This document shows, piece after piece, positions 1 to 6,826 of a stretch of 7,663 nucleotides of DNA. Position 1 is the first letter of the stretch, and the number at the start of each line of letters is the position of its first letter. The position numbers were made by a program, and so were the translations under genes. Source of the stretch: an uncultured Saprospiraceae bacterium (GTDB taxonomy: Bacteria > Bacteroidota > Bacteroidia > Chitinophagales > Saprospiraceae). The notes under the pieces are model-generated. The model worked only from the letters and a program-made list of their open reading frames with translations, was not told where the DNA came from and ran no database searches. Location of the stretch: positions 1 through 7,663 of the forward strand of contig CALFYH010000074.1 of NCBI GenBank assembly GCA_937952155.1, given 5' to 3'.

Positions 1-513
1 TTGGATTCTTATATTGACCTTAAAGAATATAAAGGAAAATCAGTCGTTTTCAGATTTAGATTTGGAAGTGATCCTTTGGCTACTGGATCGGATATTGCTG
101 GATGGTTTATTGATGATTTCAGCATCATGGACATTTATAAATATGCTGCTCAAGCGTGTATTATATCTGATGGTGGTACTGGCTCTATGGCATGCACGAA
201 TGCAGTGGAAACTTTAGTAAATACTGATGGGACATCTGATACAAAAAATACTGAAATTGATTATTTTGGTATAAAAGTTGTCCCTAATCCTGTTGACAAC
301 GTTTTATCAATTATTGCTAATTCACCACAAAGTGATATTGCGAAAGTTGAAATTCTAAGTATTGAAGGAAAAACAGTTTTCACATCTGAAATGAAGACCG
401 AAAAGCTTGCCCAGAATACCACTATAAATGTATCCGATTTACCATCGGGAATTTATATGGTAAAACTATCATCTGGTCAACATGTGACAACAAAAAAATT
501 CGTTAAAAAATAA
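1..513 (+). CDS. C-terminal part of a secreted protein with a T9SS type A sorting domain (5' truncated)
   Basis: The frame is open at the left edge and begins with TTG (Leu), so this is only the last 170 residues of a larger protein. Residues 1-45 contain the pattern IDL-x-x-Y-x-GK followed by FRFRFGSD and GWFIDDFSI. This is the end of the jelly-roll (MAM/CUB-like) module often found in secreted Bacteroidota proteases and adhesins. A Cys-containing linker follows (C53, C65). Residues 91-170 form a Por/T9SS type A C-terminal sorting domain: a VVPNP start, a central EGK turn, then LPSGIYMVKL and a basic KKFVKK end. In this family the domain directs export through the outer membrane by the type IX system and is removed or anchored at the surface. 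The catalytic or binding part lies outside the window. An M36- or M6-like metallopeptidase is possible but cannot be shown. An intrinsic terminator follows 6 bases after the stop. Confidence 0.85.
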   Translation: MDSYIDLKEYKGKSVVFRFRFGSDPLATGSDIAGWFIDDFSIMDIYKYAAQACIISDGGTGSMACTNAVETLVNTDGTSDTKNTEIDYFGIKVVPNPVDNVLSIIANSPQSDIAKVEILSIEGKTVFTSEMKTEKLAQNTTINVSDLPSGIYMVKLSSGQHVTTKKFVKK

Positions 514-519
514 ATAATT

Positions 520-555
520 AAAGGGCTCTTTAAAACTGAAGAGCCCTTTTTTTTT
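520..555 (+). terminator. Intrinsic terminator after the T9SS-sorted protein gene
   Basis: There is a perfect 11-bp stem (520-530 paired with 539-549, AAAGGGCTCTT against AAGAGCCCTTT), an 8-base loop, and a run of nine T from 547 to 555. It starts 6 bases after the TAA at 511-513. Read on the minus strand the same hairpin is followed by a looser T-rich tract (TTTAATTATTT), so it could also stop transcription from the convergent lipoprotein gene. Confidence 0.93.
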
Positions 556-638
556 GTGAAAACAGCCGCTGCCTCTAAGAAAAACTCATCTATTGCGATC
601 AAACAAAAGGGATCCTTGCAGCAAACGGCTGTAGATTT

Positions 639-1025
639 TTATAATTTTGTGCCAACAATTTTTAAATCTCGCCAAGTACCATCTTCTTTCAATGAATATG
701 TCAACTCTAATGTTCCATCCACAAAAATACCTTTCCCGGAGATAGTTAGGTCAGCTGATATATCTTGTTTATCGATCACGATATTTATGAAATGCTCATT
801 TATATCAGATATTTCAGCGCAAGCAATATAATATTCAAGGCCATCAAATAGAGCTTCAATCTTGAACTCATTGTTGCTGTCGGTACTCGTGATAAGATCG
901 AATGGTCCAGCCACACCAAAGACATGCGCCCTGTAAATTCCAATAATTGGTAAAACATTTTCATCCGCATCATTACAAGCTCCTATTGGTATGATGAAAA
1001 TTAATAAAAGTAAAAATTTATACAT
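639..1025 (-). CDS. Small lipoprotein of unknown function (128 aa)
   Basis: I do not recognise the family. The first 17 residues are a clear lipoprotein signal: a short charged start (MYK), a hydrophobic stretch LLLLIFIIP, and a lipobox IGAC with the acylated cysteine at C17. The mature part of about 111 residues has alternating hydrophobic positions and many G/D turns, with segments such as GIYRAHVFG, KIEALFDGLEYYIA, LTISGKGIFVDGTLELTYSL and WRDLKIVG. This suggests a small beta-barrel or beta-sandwich attached to a membrane. ATG at 1025 is the only sensible start because the signal peptide begins there. The leader before it is A-rich with no Shine-Dalgarno, as is usual in Bacteroidota. The gene is convergent with the T9SS-sorted protein and lies downstream of the S9 peptidase on the same strand, but a strong terminator and about 300 bases separate them, so it is probably transcribed alone. 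Confidence 0.8.
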   Translation of the reverse strand: MYKFLLLLIFIIPIGACNDADENVLPIIGIYRAHVFGVAGPFDLITSTDSNNEFKIEALFDGLEYYIACAEISDINEHFINIVIDKQDISADLTISGKGIFVDGTLELTYSLKEDGTWRDLKIVGTKL

Positions 1026-1296
1026 AAAATCTCTTTTTCTACATAACAGAATTTCTCTCTAGCATGTGAATAAAATATTGGGTTTTACATAATTTTTAAC
1101 GCAAATCTTAATGGAGTTTTAAATATTCTAGAATAGTTGCTGTGATTTACTGTCAAGTCGATGAATGTGGCATGATGTGCCATGTTTAGATACAAATCTT
1201 AAATTGGCTTTAGAAATTCAGTTATAAATAAAAATTGTCTTGGCATTTTACTATAAAAACAAGTTGCATATATGATCATTATTGTGATTAAATTAA
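1026..1296. other. AT-rich intergenic stretch with two small palindromes
   Basis: No coding frame on either strand looks real here. The stretch should hold the promoter of the 128-aa lipoprotein gene (minus strand), but I see no full TTTG / TAnnTTTG pair. Two palindromes stand out: the perfect 12-mer TATTCTAGAATA at 1124-1135, and TGGCA-N5-TGCCA at 1168-1182. The string CAAATCTTA occurs twice (starting near 1102 and 1193), giving TAAGATTTG on the minus strand, a near miss to the Bacteroidota -7 element. The word AAGTTGCAT at 1261-1269 recurs in the terminator arm at 1298-1306. Confidence 0.6.
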
Positions 1297-1332
1297 AAAG
1301 TTGCATTTTGGGCCATTCCAAAATGCAACTTT
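1297..1332 (-). terminator. Intrinsic terminator of the S9 peptidase gene
   Basis: Positions 1297-1311 and 1318-1332 form a perfect 15-bp inverted repeat (AAAGTTGCATTTTGG against CCAAAATGCAACTTT) with a 6-base loop. On the minus strand it begins 24 bases after the peptidase stop codon, and the distal arm runs into CTTTTTAATTT, which gives the U tract. The stem is less GC-rich than a textbook terminator but long and mismatch-free. Confidence 0.85.
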
Positions 1333-1356
1333 AAATACTAATGACTTAAACTAAGA

Positions 1357-3996
1357 TCACTTCCTGACCATCGTCATCACAGCATTTTGCATAGCAGGAA
1401 TTACTTGAACTATTTTATCCGCCATTTTGGTAGCTGTGTTGATCCAGTATGTGGTTTTGTCTGCTTCGTTTTCGTGACTTACGACCTCCACTACATGATA
1501 AGTTTTGTCACCTATTTTTTCAGAATCTTTGACAGTAAGAATTACCTTTTTGGCTTTCATGCTCATGATATCAGGAATGCTGTATGTCAACGTGTAGCCA
1601 GGTTTCAAATCCAAGCCACCTATAAGCTGATCTGTACCTGGGCCATCTGCCATAAATGCACCTCCAAAATCCATATCCATCTTTTGCCCAGCCATGGAGA
1701 TAGTTGCTTTATTATTTTCAAATGTCATAGGAATTTCTTGACCCATTTGAGTTATAGTACGTGAAACGGGAGCAAAATCAGATTTGTACTTCATGACATC
1801 AACCATATCTCCCATAGGGCTTTTCGACTCATCTTTTACCATCCAGAGATCACCATCTTTTGAAATAGTGCGTGTCATCTGCATCGGAATCTTCTGTCCT
1901 GCCACTTCTATTGTCATATCGAATGGGGCATTGCCTTCAGCCAATGTATTATTGATAGCCGGTAATGCAGCGGCTGAGTTGATTCCTGCTTTTGGCACAT
2001 AGGTCACTTTTGAGATATCTACAGTCAAGTTTTCAAGCGTGGATTTTACATCATCCGCCATGTCTTTTTGGTATCTCCCACCCAAGATCTCAGATAGAAA
2101 TTGCTCTACTTTGGCATACATTGCTTTTTTATTCAATGGTTTTGCAAATCCATGCCCTTCGTCTTTGGCCAATAGATAATCTACTTTTTTGGCTTTTTCT
2201 CTGAGTGCGATAACGATTTGGTCGGCTTCTGCTTGTTTTACTCTAGGATCATTGGCGCCTTGGATGATGAGTAATGGTTTGTTTATCTTATCTACACTAA
2301 ATAATGGGCTAGCATCTTTGATGAGTTTTTTGCCTTCTTCCGTATTTGGATCGCCTACCATTCCATACAAAAATGCTCTACCAGATTCCCAATATGCTGG
2401 TACTGATTCTAATAGTGTAAATATATTGCTCGGCCCTACTATATCTACACCACATGCGTAGACGTCAGGTGTAAATGCCAATCCTGCTAATGTAGCGTAT
2501 CCACCGTAACTGCCACCCATGATCGCCACTTTATTTTTATTAGCGATACCTTCTTTTATCAAGTGCTTCACGCCCCAAGTGATATCATCTTGCATAAGCT
2601 TGCCCCATTGTAGGTCACCTGCATTTTGGAATTTTTTACCGTATCCACCACTAGCTCTGAAGTTTGGCTGGAGTACCGCATAACCTCTATTTGCCAAAAA
2701 CTGTGCTTCAGCATCATATCCCCAATAATCTCTTGGTCCTTTTGGTCCACCATGTACAAGTACTACAACTGGCAAATTTTTGGCATCCATGCCAGCTGGT
2801 ATTGTAAGGTAAGCTGGTATTTCTAATCCATCACTACTCTTGTAAGTAATTGGCTTCATTGGTGAGAGATGTTGTTCTACTTCCTTCAACTTAGGTCTGC
2901 CTGTGTACTGATAGGTTATTTTTTTTGTTTTGGCATCGTATGCATGTACTTCAGAAGCATATTTATCTCCCCAAACAGCTATCAAAAATTTACTGTAATC
3001 TTTTGTATTGCTTTGGAAATCTACTTCTCTACCTGGGAATTTTGCTTTTACTTCTTTGTACATAGCCTCCCATTTTTTGTCTTTCCAGTAATATTTGGAT
3101 TTGTCCAAGGTGTAGGATGTAGAGATTATTTTCCTTGTGTTTTTATCTACATTTAGCCCACCGAAATCTACTTTGTTTTCTGGATCACTTTCTACCTTGA
3201 CTTTAGATTTTGTATCAGGATTCATAAGATACAATGCAGATTTGTCAAGGTCTCCGACATTAGTCACTAGATAAAATTGAGAGTTGTCCTCATTCCAGCC
3301 ATTGATATAAGCCGTTTCTGTTACTAATGTTTCATATATTGGTGTCAAAGATTGATCAGCATTTACTTTAAGGAAAGTGGTAGCTCCCTTTTCATCAGTA
3401 CGATACAAAACACGCAGCTTATCATTCCAATCAAAATCATAGCCCGTGATTCTGTCTTTATTTTCATATTTTAGTGTCAATGCGCCAGTAGATATTTTTA
3501 GTTCGTAGAGGTCATGCCATGCTTTGTCGCGATCATTGAGTCCGATCATCATCAAATCAGGATTGTTTTGACTTACATTGTAAATTTGAGCAGTTACTTC
3601 ATCTTTTGGAGTAAGGTTTCTAGATTCTGGTACACCATTTGCTGAAGGTGCAGCCTTTGGATCCACTGCAAAAACATTGATATTTTCATCACCATTTTTG
3701 TCCTTTACATACAAGATATACTTGCTGTCATCTGTCCAAAAGTAGCCGTATAAAGGCCTAGAACTATCTGTGAGTGGTTTTGCTTTATCGAATGGATCAT
3801 TGATTTTTTTGACCCAAACATTCATTATACCATTATAGGCTTTCATAAATGATATCCATTGGCCATCAGGGCTTATCTGTCCTGAAGAAATCTCGGGATT
3901 ACCAAAAAATAAATCCCTATCTAAAAGTGGTGTTTTCTGTGCAGAAATGCTTAATGCCATTGTTAAAATAATTGACAAATTAATTAATGTTTTCAT
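1357..3996 (-). CDS. Secreted S9-family (prolyl oligopeptidase/DPP-like) serine peptidase with C-terminal extension
   Basis: This is an exported serine peptidase of clan SC, family S9, expected to cleave peptides in the periplasm or outside the cell. Numbering from the chosen start, residues 1-19 are a Sec signal peptide (MKTLINLSIILTMALSISA, cleaved before QKTP). About 20-375 is a beta-propeller with repeats such as SPDGQWISF and WTDDSKYILYVKD. About 380-640 is the alpha/beta hydrolase domain: the HGGP oxyanion segment (415-418), nucleophile S496 in GGSYGG, D583 in ANDPRV, and H615 in EGHGF. The triad is complete. Residues from about 645 to 879 are an extra beta-rich domain not usual for S9, ending in YWINTATKMADKIV, which resembles DUF3108-type proteins. 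An in-frame ATG at 4020 would add eight residues (MNLKSLNI) before the signal peptide; 3996 is preferred because the signal starts there. The gene is divergent from the nos operon, so a functional link is not implied. Confidence 0.9.
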   Translation of the reverse strand: MKTLINLSIILTMALSISAQKTPLLDRDLFFGNPEISSGQISPDGQWISFMKAYNGIMNVWVKKINDPFDKAKPLTDSSRPLYGYFWTDDSKYILYVKDKNGDENINVFAVDPKAAPSANGVPESRNLTPKDEVTAQIYNVSQNNPDLMMIGLNDRDKAWHDLYELKISTGALTLKYENKDRITGYDFDWNDKLRVLYRTDEKGATTFLKVNADQSLTPIYETLVTETAYINGWNEDNSQFYLVTNVGDLDKSALYLMNPDTKSKVKVESDPENKVDFGGLNVDKNTRKIISTSYTLDKSKYYWKDKKWEAMYKEVKAKFPGREVDFQSNTKDYSKFLIAVWGDKYASEVHAYDAKTKKITYQYTGRPKLKEVEQHLSPMKPITYKSSDGLEIPAYLTIPAGMDAKNLPVVVLVHGGPKGPRDYWGYDAEAQFLANRGYAVLQPNFRASGGYGKKFQNAGDLQWGKLMQDDITWGVKHLIKEGIANKNKVAIMGGSYGGYATLAGLAFTPDVYACGVDIVGPSNIFTLLESVPAYWESGRAFLYGMVGDPNTEEGKKLIKDASPLFSVDKINKPLLIIQGANDPRVKQAEADQIVIALREKAKKVDYLLAKDEGHGFAKPLNKKAMYAKVEQFLSEILGGRYQKDMADDVKSTLENLTVDISKVTYVPKAGINSAAALPAINNTLAEGNAPFDMTIEVAGQKIPMQMTRTISKDGDLWMVKDESKSPMGDMVDVMKYKSDFAPVSRTITQMGQEIPMTFENNKATISMAGQKMDMDFGGAFMADGPGTDQLIGGLDLKPGYTLTYSIPDIMSMKAKKVILTVKDSEKIGDKTYHVVEVVSHENEADKTTYWINTATKMADKIVQVIPAMQNAVMTMVRK

Positions 3997-4106
3997 GATG
4001 TTTAATGATTTTAGATTCAATAACGACGCTATCAGAGAATATGTTTTTGAATTTCTACCAACAGATGGAAATCAATGATAAAACACAAGGATTATTAAAC
4101 TAAAAT

Positions 4107-4135
4107 CTGAATTTATGATTCGAGTCATAAATCAG
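4107..4135. promoter_or_regulatory. CRP/FNR-family-like operator upstream of the nos operon
   Basis: A perfect inverted repeat, ATTTATGA-N6-TCATAAAT, occupies 4111-4132. Allowing one bulged A it extends outward with CTG at 4107-4109 and CAG at 4133-4135. The inner core TGA-N6-TCA is the half-site spacing of CRP/FNR-superfamily regulators (FNR, DNR/NNR, CRP). The centre at 4121.5 lies 60.5 bp before the cytochrome start codon. Known denitrification genes are commonly controlled by such oxygen- or NO-responsive regulators, so anaerobic or nitrogen-oxide induction is a reasonable inference. The regulator itself is not in the window. The site also lies about 125 bp upstream of the divergent peptidase start. 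Confidence 0.65.
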
Positions 4136-4150
4136 GCATAGGCCAATAGT

Positions 4151-4158
4151 GACCTTTG
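4151..4158 (+). promoter_or_regulatory. Candidate Bacteroidota -7 element for the nos operon
   Basis: GACCTTTG matches the Bacteroidota -7 consensus TAnnTTTG except for the first base. No TTTG -33 element sits upstream; the CRP/FNR-like palindrome covers that region instead, as at activator-dependent promoters. Its first base is 29.5 bp from the palindrome centre. A start at about 4163 (an A) would place the operator at -41.5 and give a leader of about 19 bases. Confidence 0.35.
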
Positions 4159-4181
4159 TGCTAAATTAAATCAATAGTAAA

Positions 4182-4673
4182 ATGACAAACAAAATTTATT
4201 TTATTCTATGTTTAGCTATGAGTTTCTTGATAGCATGTGGTGGTGGAAAACAGCAAACCAATACCACCAGTGCAACACCTGCTCCTGCAGCTCAGCCAGA
4301 GGCAACGAGTACAGATGGATATGACCCAAAAAGAGGTGAAGGAAAATTTAGCGAAGAGAATGTAAAAATTGACGCAACTCTCAATACTAGTATGGCAGAT
4401 GCAGGTGAAAAGGCCGCTGGCGTAAAATGTACATCATGCCACAAGATGACAGAAGAAAAGCTGGTTGGTCCAGGTTGGAAAGGTGTCACTTCAAGACATA
4501 CAGCACACTGGATTATGAATTTTATTACCAATCCAGACCCAATGATAGACAAGGATCCGGTACTTCAAGCCCAACTCGAATTATGCCTTGTCAGAATGCC
4601 AAATCAAAGTCTTGCAGATGAAGAAGCAAGAAGTATTTTGGAGTACATGCGCAAAAATGACGGTGTAAAGTAG
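4182..4673 (+). CDS. Mono-haem cytochrome c lipoprotein of the nos operon, probable electron donor to NosZ
   Basis: This is a small class I-type cytochrome c of 163 residues. The lipoprotein signal is residues 1-19 with lipobox LIAC (C19). A flexible Thr/Ala/Pro-rich tether follows (about 22-45). The single haem site is CTSCH (C83, C86, H87), and M139 in the RMPNQ segment is the likely axial methionine, placed before a C-terminal helix (EEARSILEYMRK) as in cytochrome c domains. A GPGWKGV segment after the haem site is also typical. The protein should be anchored facing the periplasm. The gene is the first of the operon, 21 bases before nosZ, so electron delivery to the CuA centre of NosZ is the natural inference. 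Clade II nos clusters commonly carry c-type cytochrome genes (nosC in Wolinella), but I cannot assign orthology to a specific Nos cytochrome. Confidence 0.88.
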   Translation: MTNKIYFILCLAMSFLIACGGGKQQTNTTSATPAPAAQPEATSTDGYDPKRGEGKFSEENVKIDATLNTSMADAGEKAAGVKCTSCHKMTEEKLVGPGWKGVTSRHTAHWIMNFITNPDPMIDKDPVLQAQLELCLVRMPNQSLADEEARSILEYMRKNDGVK

Positions 4674-4694
4674 TAATTAATTAAATATAATATA

Positions 4695-6686
4695 ATGAAA
4701 ACCAATAATGTATCTTTGTTAGTTGGTATTGCAGGGCTATTGATATTGTTCAGTGCCTGCAGACCAAAAAATGCCGCAACGGCTGTATCAGGTGACACAG
4801 CAGCCAAAGCTTATGTCGCACCAGGTCAGTATGATGAATTTTATAATTTTGTAAGTGGTGGCTTTAGTGGCCAAATGTCGGTCTATGGATTGCCAAGTGG
4901 TAGATTATTTAGAGTAATTCCTGTCTTTTCTGTAGATCCTGAAAAAGGTTGGGGCTATAGTGAAGAGACAAAACCGATGTTAAATACTTCACATGGATTT
5001 GTTCCTTGGGATGACCTTCACCATATAGAATTATCTCAGACTACTGGAGAAGTTAATGGGAAGTGGGCGTTTGCCAATGCAAATAATACACCACGTCTTG
5101 CAAGGGTAGATTTAAAAACCTTCAAAACTGCAGAAATCCTTGAACTACCCAATAGTGGTGGAAACCACTCATCTCCTTTCGGTACAGAAAACTCTGAATA
5201 CATCGTGGCTGGTACCAGATTTTCTGTGCCACCGGATGACGTCAATGGTGATGTTCCTATAGATTCATACAAACAGAATTTCAAAGGACACATTTCTTTT
5301 GTCAGCGTTAATCAGGAAACGGGAAATATGGACATAGCATTCCAGTTGAAGACTCCAGGTGTAAATTTTGACCTTGCACGATGTGGTAGAGCCAAATCTC
5401 ATGGATGGTTTTTCTTCTCTTGTTATAATACCGAGCAAGCCAATACACTACTTGAGGTAAATGCATCACAAAGAGACAAGGACTTCATCATGGCTGTCAA
5501 TTGGAAGAAAGCAGAAGAATATCTCAAAGCTGGAAAAGGCAAAAAACAAAAAGTAAAATATGCGCACAATGTATGGGATGAAAAAACTCATACAGGTGTA
5601 TCCACTATCAAAGAAGAAGTGACAGTATTGGATGTAGCAGAGTTAAAAGACATTTGTTATTTAATGCCTTGTCCTAAATCACCACACGGATGTGATGTTG
5701 ATCCCACTGGAGAATACATTGTAGGTAGTGGTAAGTTGGCTGCATTGTTACCAGTCTTTAGTTTTGACAAATTACAAGCAGCTATTGCCAATAAGGCCTT
5801 TGATGGTGACTATGAAGGTATTCCTGTTTTGAAGTACGAAGATGTTTTATACGGCGAAGTAAAGAAACCAGGTCTCGGGCCATTACACACCGAATTTGAC
5901 GGAAAAGGATTTGCTTACACTTCATTTTTCGTCTCTTCTGAAGTAGTTAAGTGGAATATTAAAGACTTAACAGTTGTAGATAGAGTGCCTACTTTTTATT
6001 CTGTTGGTCACTTATGCATACCTGGAGGTAATACCAGAAAACCATTTGGTAAATATTTGATAGCATATAACAAGATCACTAAAGATAGGTTCCTACCGAC
6101 TGGTCCAGAATTAACACAGAGTGCGCAGTTATATGATATTAGCGGTGATAAAATGCAAATGATCCTCGATTTTCCAACTATTGGTGAGCCACATTATGCG
6201 CAAGCTGCTCCAGCCGACTTAATAAGGAACAATGGACAATTAAAGATTTATTCAATTGGAGAAAATCAACATCCTTATGTTGCAAAAGGGGAGAAAGAAT
6301 CCAAAGTGGTACGTGAAGGTAATAAGGTACATGTTTATATGACATCTGTAAGATCCCACTTTGCACCAGACAATATTGAAGGTGTTAAAGTTGGTGATGA
6401 AGTGTTTTTCCATGTTACGAATCTTGAACAAGATTGGGATGTACCGCATGGATTTGCAATTAAGGGTGCTGATAATGGTGAGCTTTTAATAATGCCGGGT
6501 GAGACCACTACCTTAAAATGGATACCAGAGAAGGTGGGCATCTTCCCAATGTATTGTACTGACTTCTGTAGTGCTTTACATCAGGAAATGCAAGGATATG
6601 TCAGAGTTTCACCAGCAGGAAGTAATGTTCCACTGAAGTTTCATGTAGGACAGACACCTGCTGCCAAAGAAGACAAAGTACAGTAA
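4695..6686 (+). CDS. nosZ: Clade II (Sec-type) nitrous oxide reductase NosZ, predicted lipoprotein
   Basis: This is the terminal reductase converting N2O to N2 outside the cytoplasmic membrane, 663 residues. The N-terminal seven-bladed propeller keeps all seven CuZ histidines by alignment from memory to the Pseudomonas stutzeri enzyme: H109 and H110 (DLHH), H158 (GGNHSS), H331 (SPHGCD), H398 (GPLHTEFDG), H439 (VGHL) and H500 (GEPHYA). The C-terminal cupredoxin domain holds CuA: H585 in WDVPHGF, then C621, C625, H629 and M632 in YCTDFCSALHQEM. The WDVPHGF and EPHY forms and the lack of a twin-arginine signal mark clade II. The N-terminus (VSLLVGIAGLLILFSAC) looks like a lipoprotein signal with C22 acylated; F at -3 is slightly atypical. 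ATG at 4695 starts that signal directly. The gene lies between the cytochrome gene and the NosB/NosL gene, so it needs this copper chaperone for maturation. All metal ligands are present, so it should be active. Confidence 0.97.
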   Translation: MKTNNVSLLVGIAGLLILFSACRPKNAATAVSGDTAAKAYVAPGQYDEFYNFVSGGFSGQMSVYGLPSGRLFRVIPVFSVDPEKGWGYSEETKPMLNTSHGFVPWDDLHHIELSQTTGEVNGKWAFANANNTPRLARVDLKTFKTAEILELPNSGGNHSSPFGTENSEYIVAGTRFSVPPDDVNGDVPIDSYKQNFKGHISFVSVNQETGNMDIAFQLKTPGVNFDLARCGRAKSHGWFFFSCYNTEQANTLLEVNASQRDKDFIMAVNWKKAEEYLKAGKGKKQKVKYAHNVWDEKTHTGVSTIKEEVTVLDVAELKDICYLMPCPKSPHGCDVDPTGEYIVGSGKLAALLPVFSFDKLQAAIANKAFDGDYEGIPVLKYEDVLYGEVKKPGLGPLHTEFDGKGFAYTSFFVSSEVVKWNIKDLTVVDRVPTFYSVGHLCIPGGNTRKPFGKYLIAYNKITKDRFLPTGPELTQSAQLYDISGDKMQMILDFPTIGEPHYAQAAPADLIRNNGQLKIYSIGENQHPYVAKGEKESKVVREGNKVHVYMTSVRSHFAPDNIEGVKVGDEVFFHVTNLEQDWDVPHGFAIKGADNGELLIMPGETTTLKWIPEKVGIFPMYCTDFCSALHQEMQGYVRVSPAGSNVPLKFHVGQTPAAKEDKVQ

Positions 6687-6700
6687 TCTTAATAGAGTGT

Positions 6701-6741
6701 AAATAGGGAAGCAGTGGGATATATCCTATGCTTCCTTATTT
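6701..6741 (+). terminator. Long hairpin in the nosZ-nosB gap (partial terminator or 3'-end stabiliser)
   Basis: Positions 6701-6713 (AAATAGGGAAGCA) pair with 6729-6741 (TGCTTCCTTATTT) with one G-U pair. The interior can continue as GGA/TCC around a TATA loop after one bulged G. It starts 14 bases after the nosZ stop. The sequence downstream is T-rich (ATCTATTTTG) but lacks a clean T run, so leaky termination or protection of the nosZ mRNA end is more likely than full termination. Confidence 0.5.
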
Positions 6742-6826
6742 ATCTATTTTGAATTTTGGTTTCGATCAAAAATCACAACAACAATTCTTTGTTCTTAACC
6801 AAATTTTTAAACAAAATCTTTTTATA

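Noticed and set aside
561..632. Imperfect long-range inverted repeat (ACAGCCG at 562-568 and CGGCTGT at 626-632, with further pairing CTGC/GCAG)
   Set aside because: The loop is over 40 bases, one side has a 3-base bulge, and it has no T run or repeat partner elsewhere. Chance is the simplest explanation.
556..831. Plus-strand open frame of 91 codons opposite the small lipoprotein gene
   Set aside because: It begins at GTG within the terminator tail, has no recognisable protein character, and overlaps the minus-strand lipoprotein, which has a clear signal peptide.
1261..1306. Direct repeat AAGTTGCAT at 1261-1269 and 1298-1306
   Set aside because: Only 9 bases, two copies, one of them within the terminator arm. 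Too little to call a repeat element.
1387..3156. Several plus-strand open frames of 66-125 codons inside the peptidase gene
   Set aside because: They are antisense to a long gene with a complete catalytic triad and look like translated reverse strand (rich in Cys, Phe and Ser) without domains.
3997..4020. Longer start for the S9 peptidase at ATG 4020
   Set aside because: It would put MNLKSLNI before a complete signal peptide; ATG 3996 begins exactly at the charged end of that signal.
6751..6791. Possible internal promoter before the NosB-like gene (TTTG at 6755-6758 and ATTCTTTG at 6784-6791)
   Set aside because: The second element lacks the TA of TAnnTTTG and the spacing is 25 bases, longer than the usual Bacteroidota promoter spacing.
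6728..6826. Longer start for the NosB-like gene at ATG 6728
   Set aside because: The ATG lies within the 6701-6741 hairpin, and the added 33 residues precede an obvious N-terminus (MNSISRNSTA followed by helix 1).
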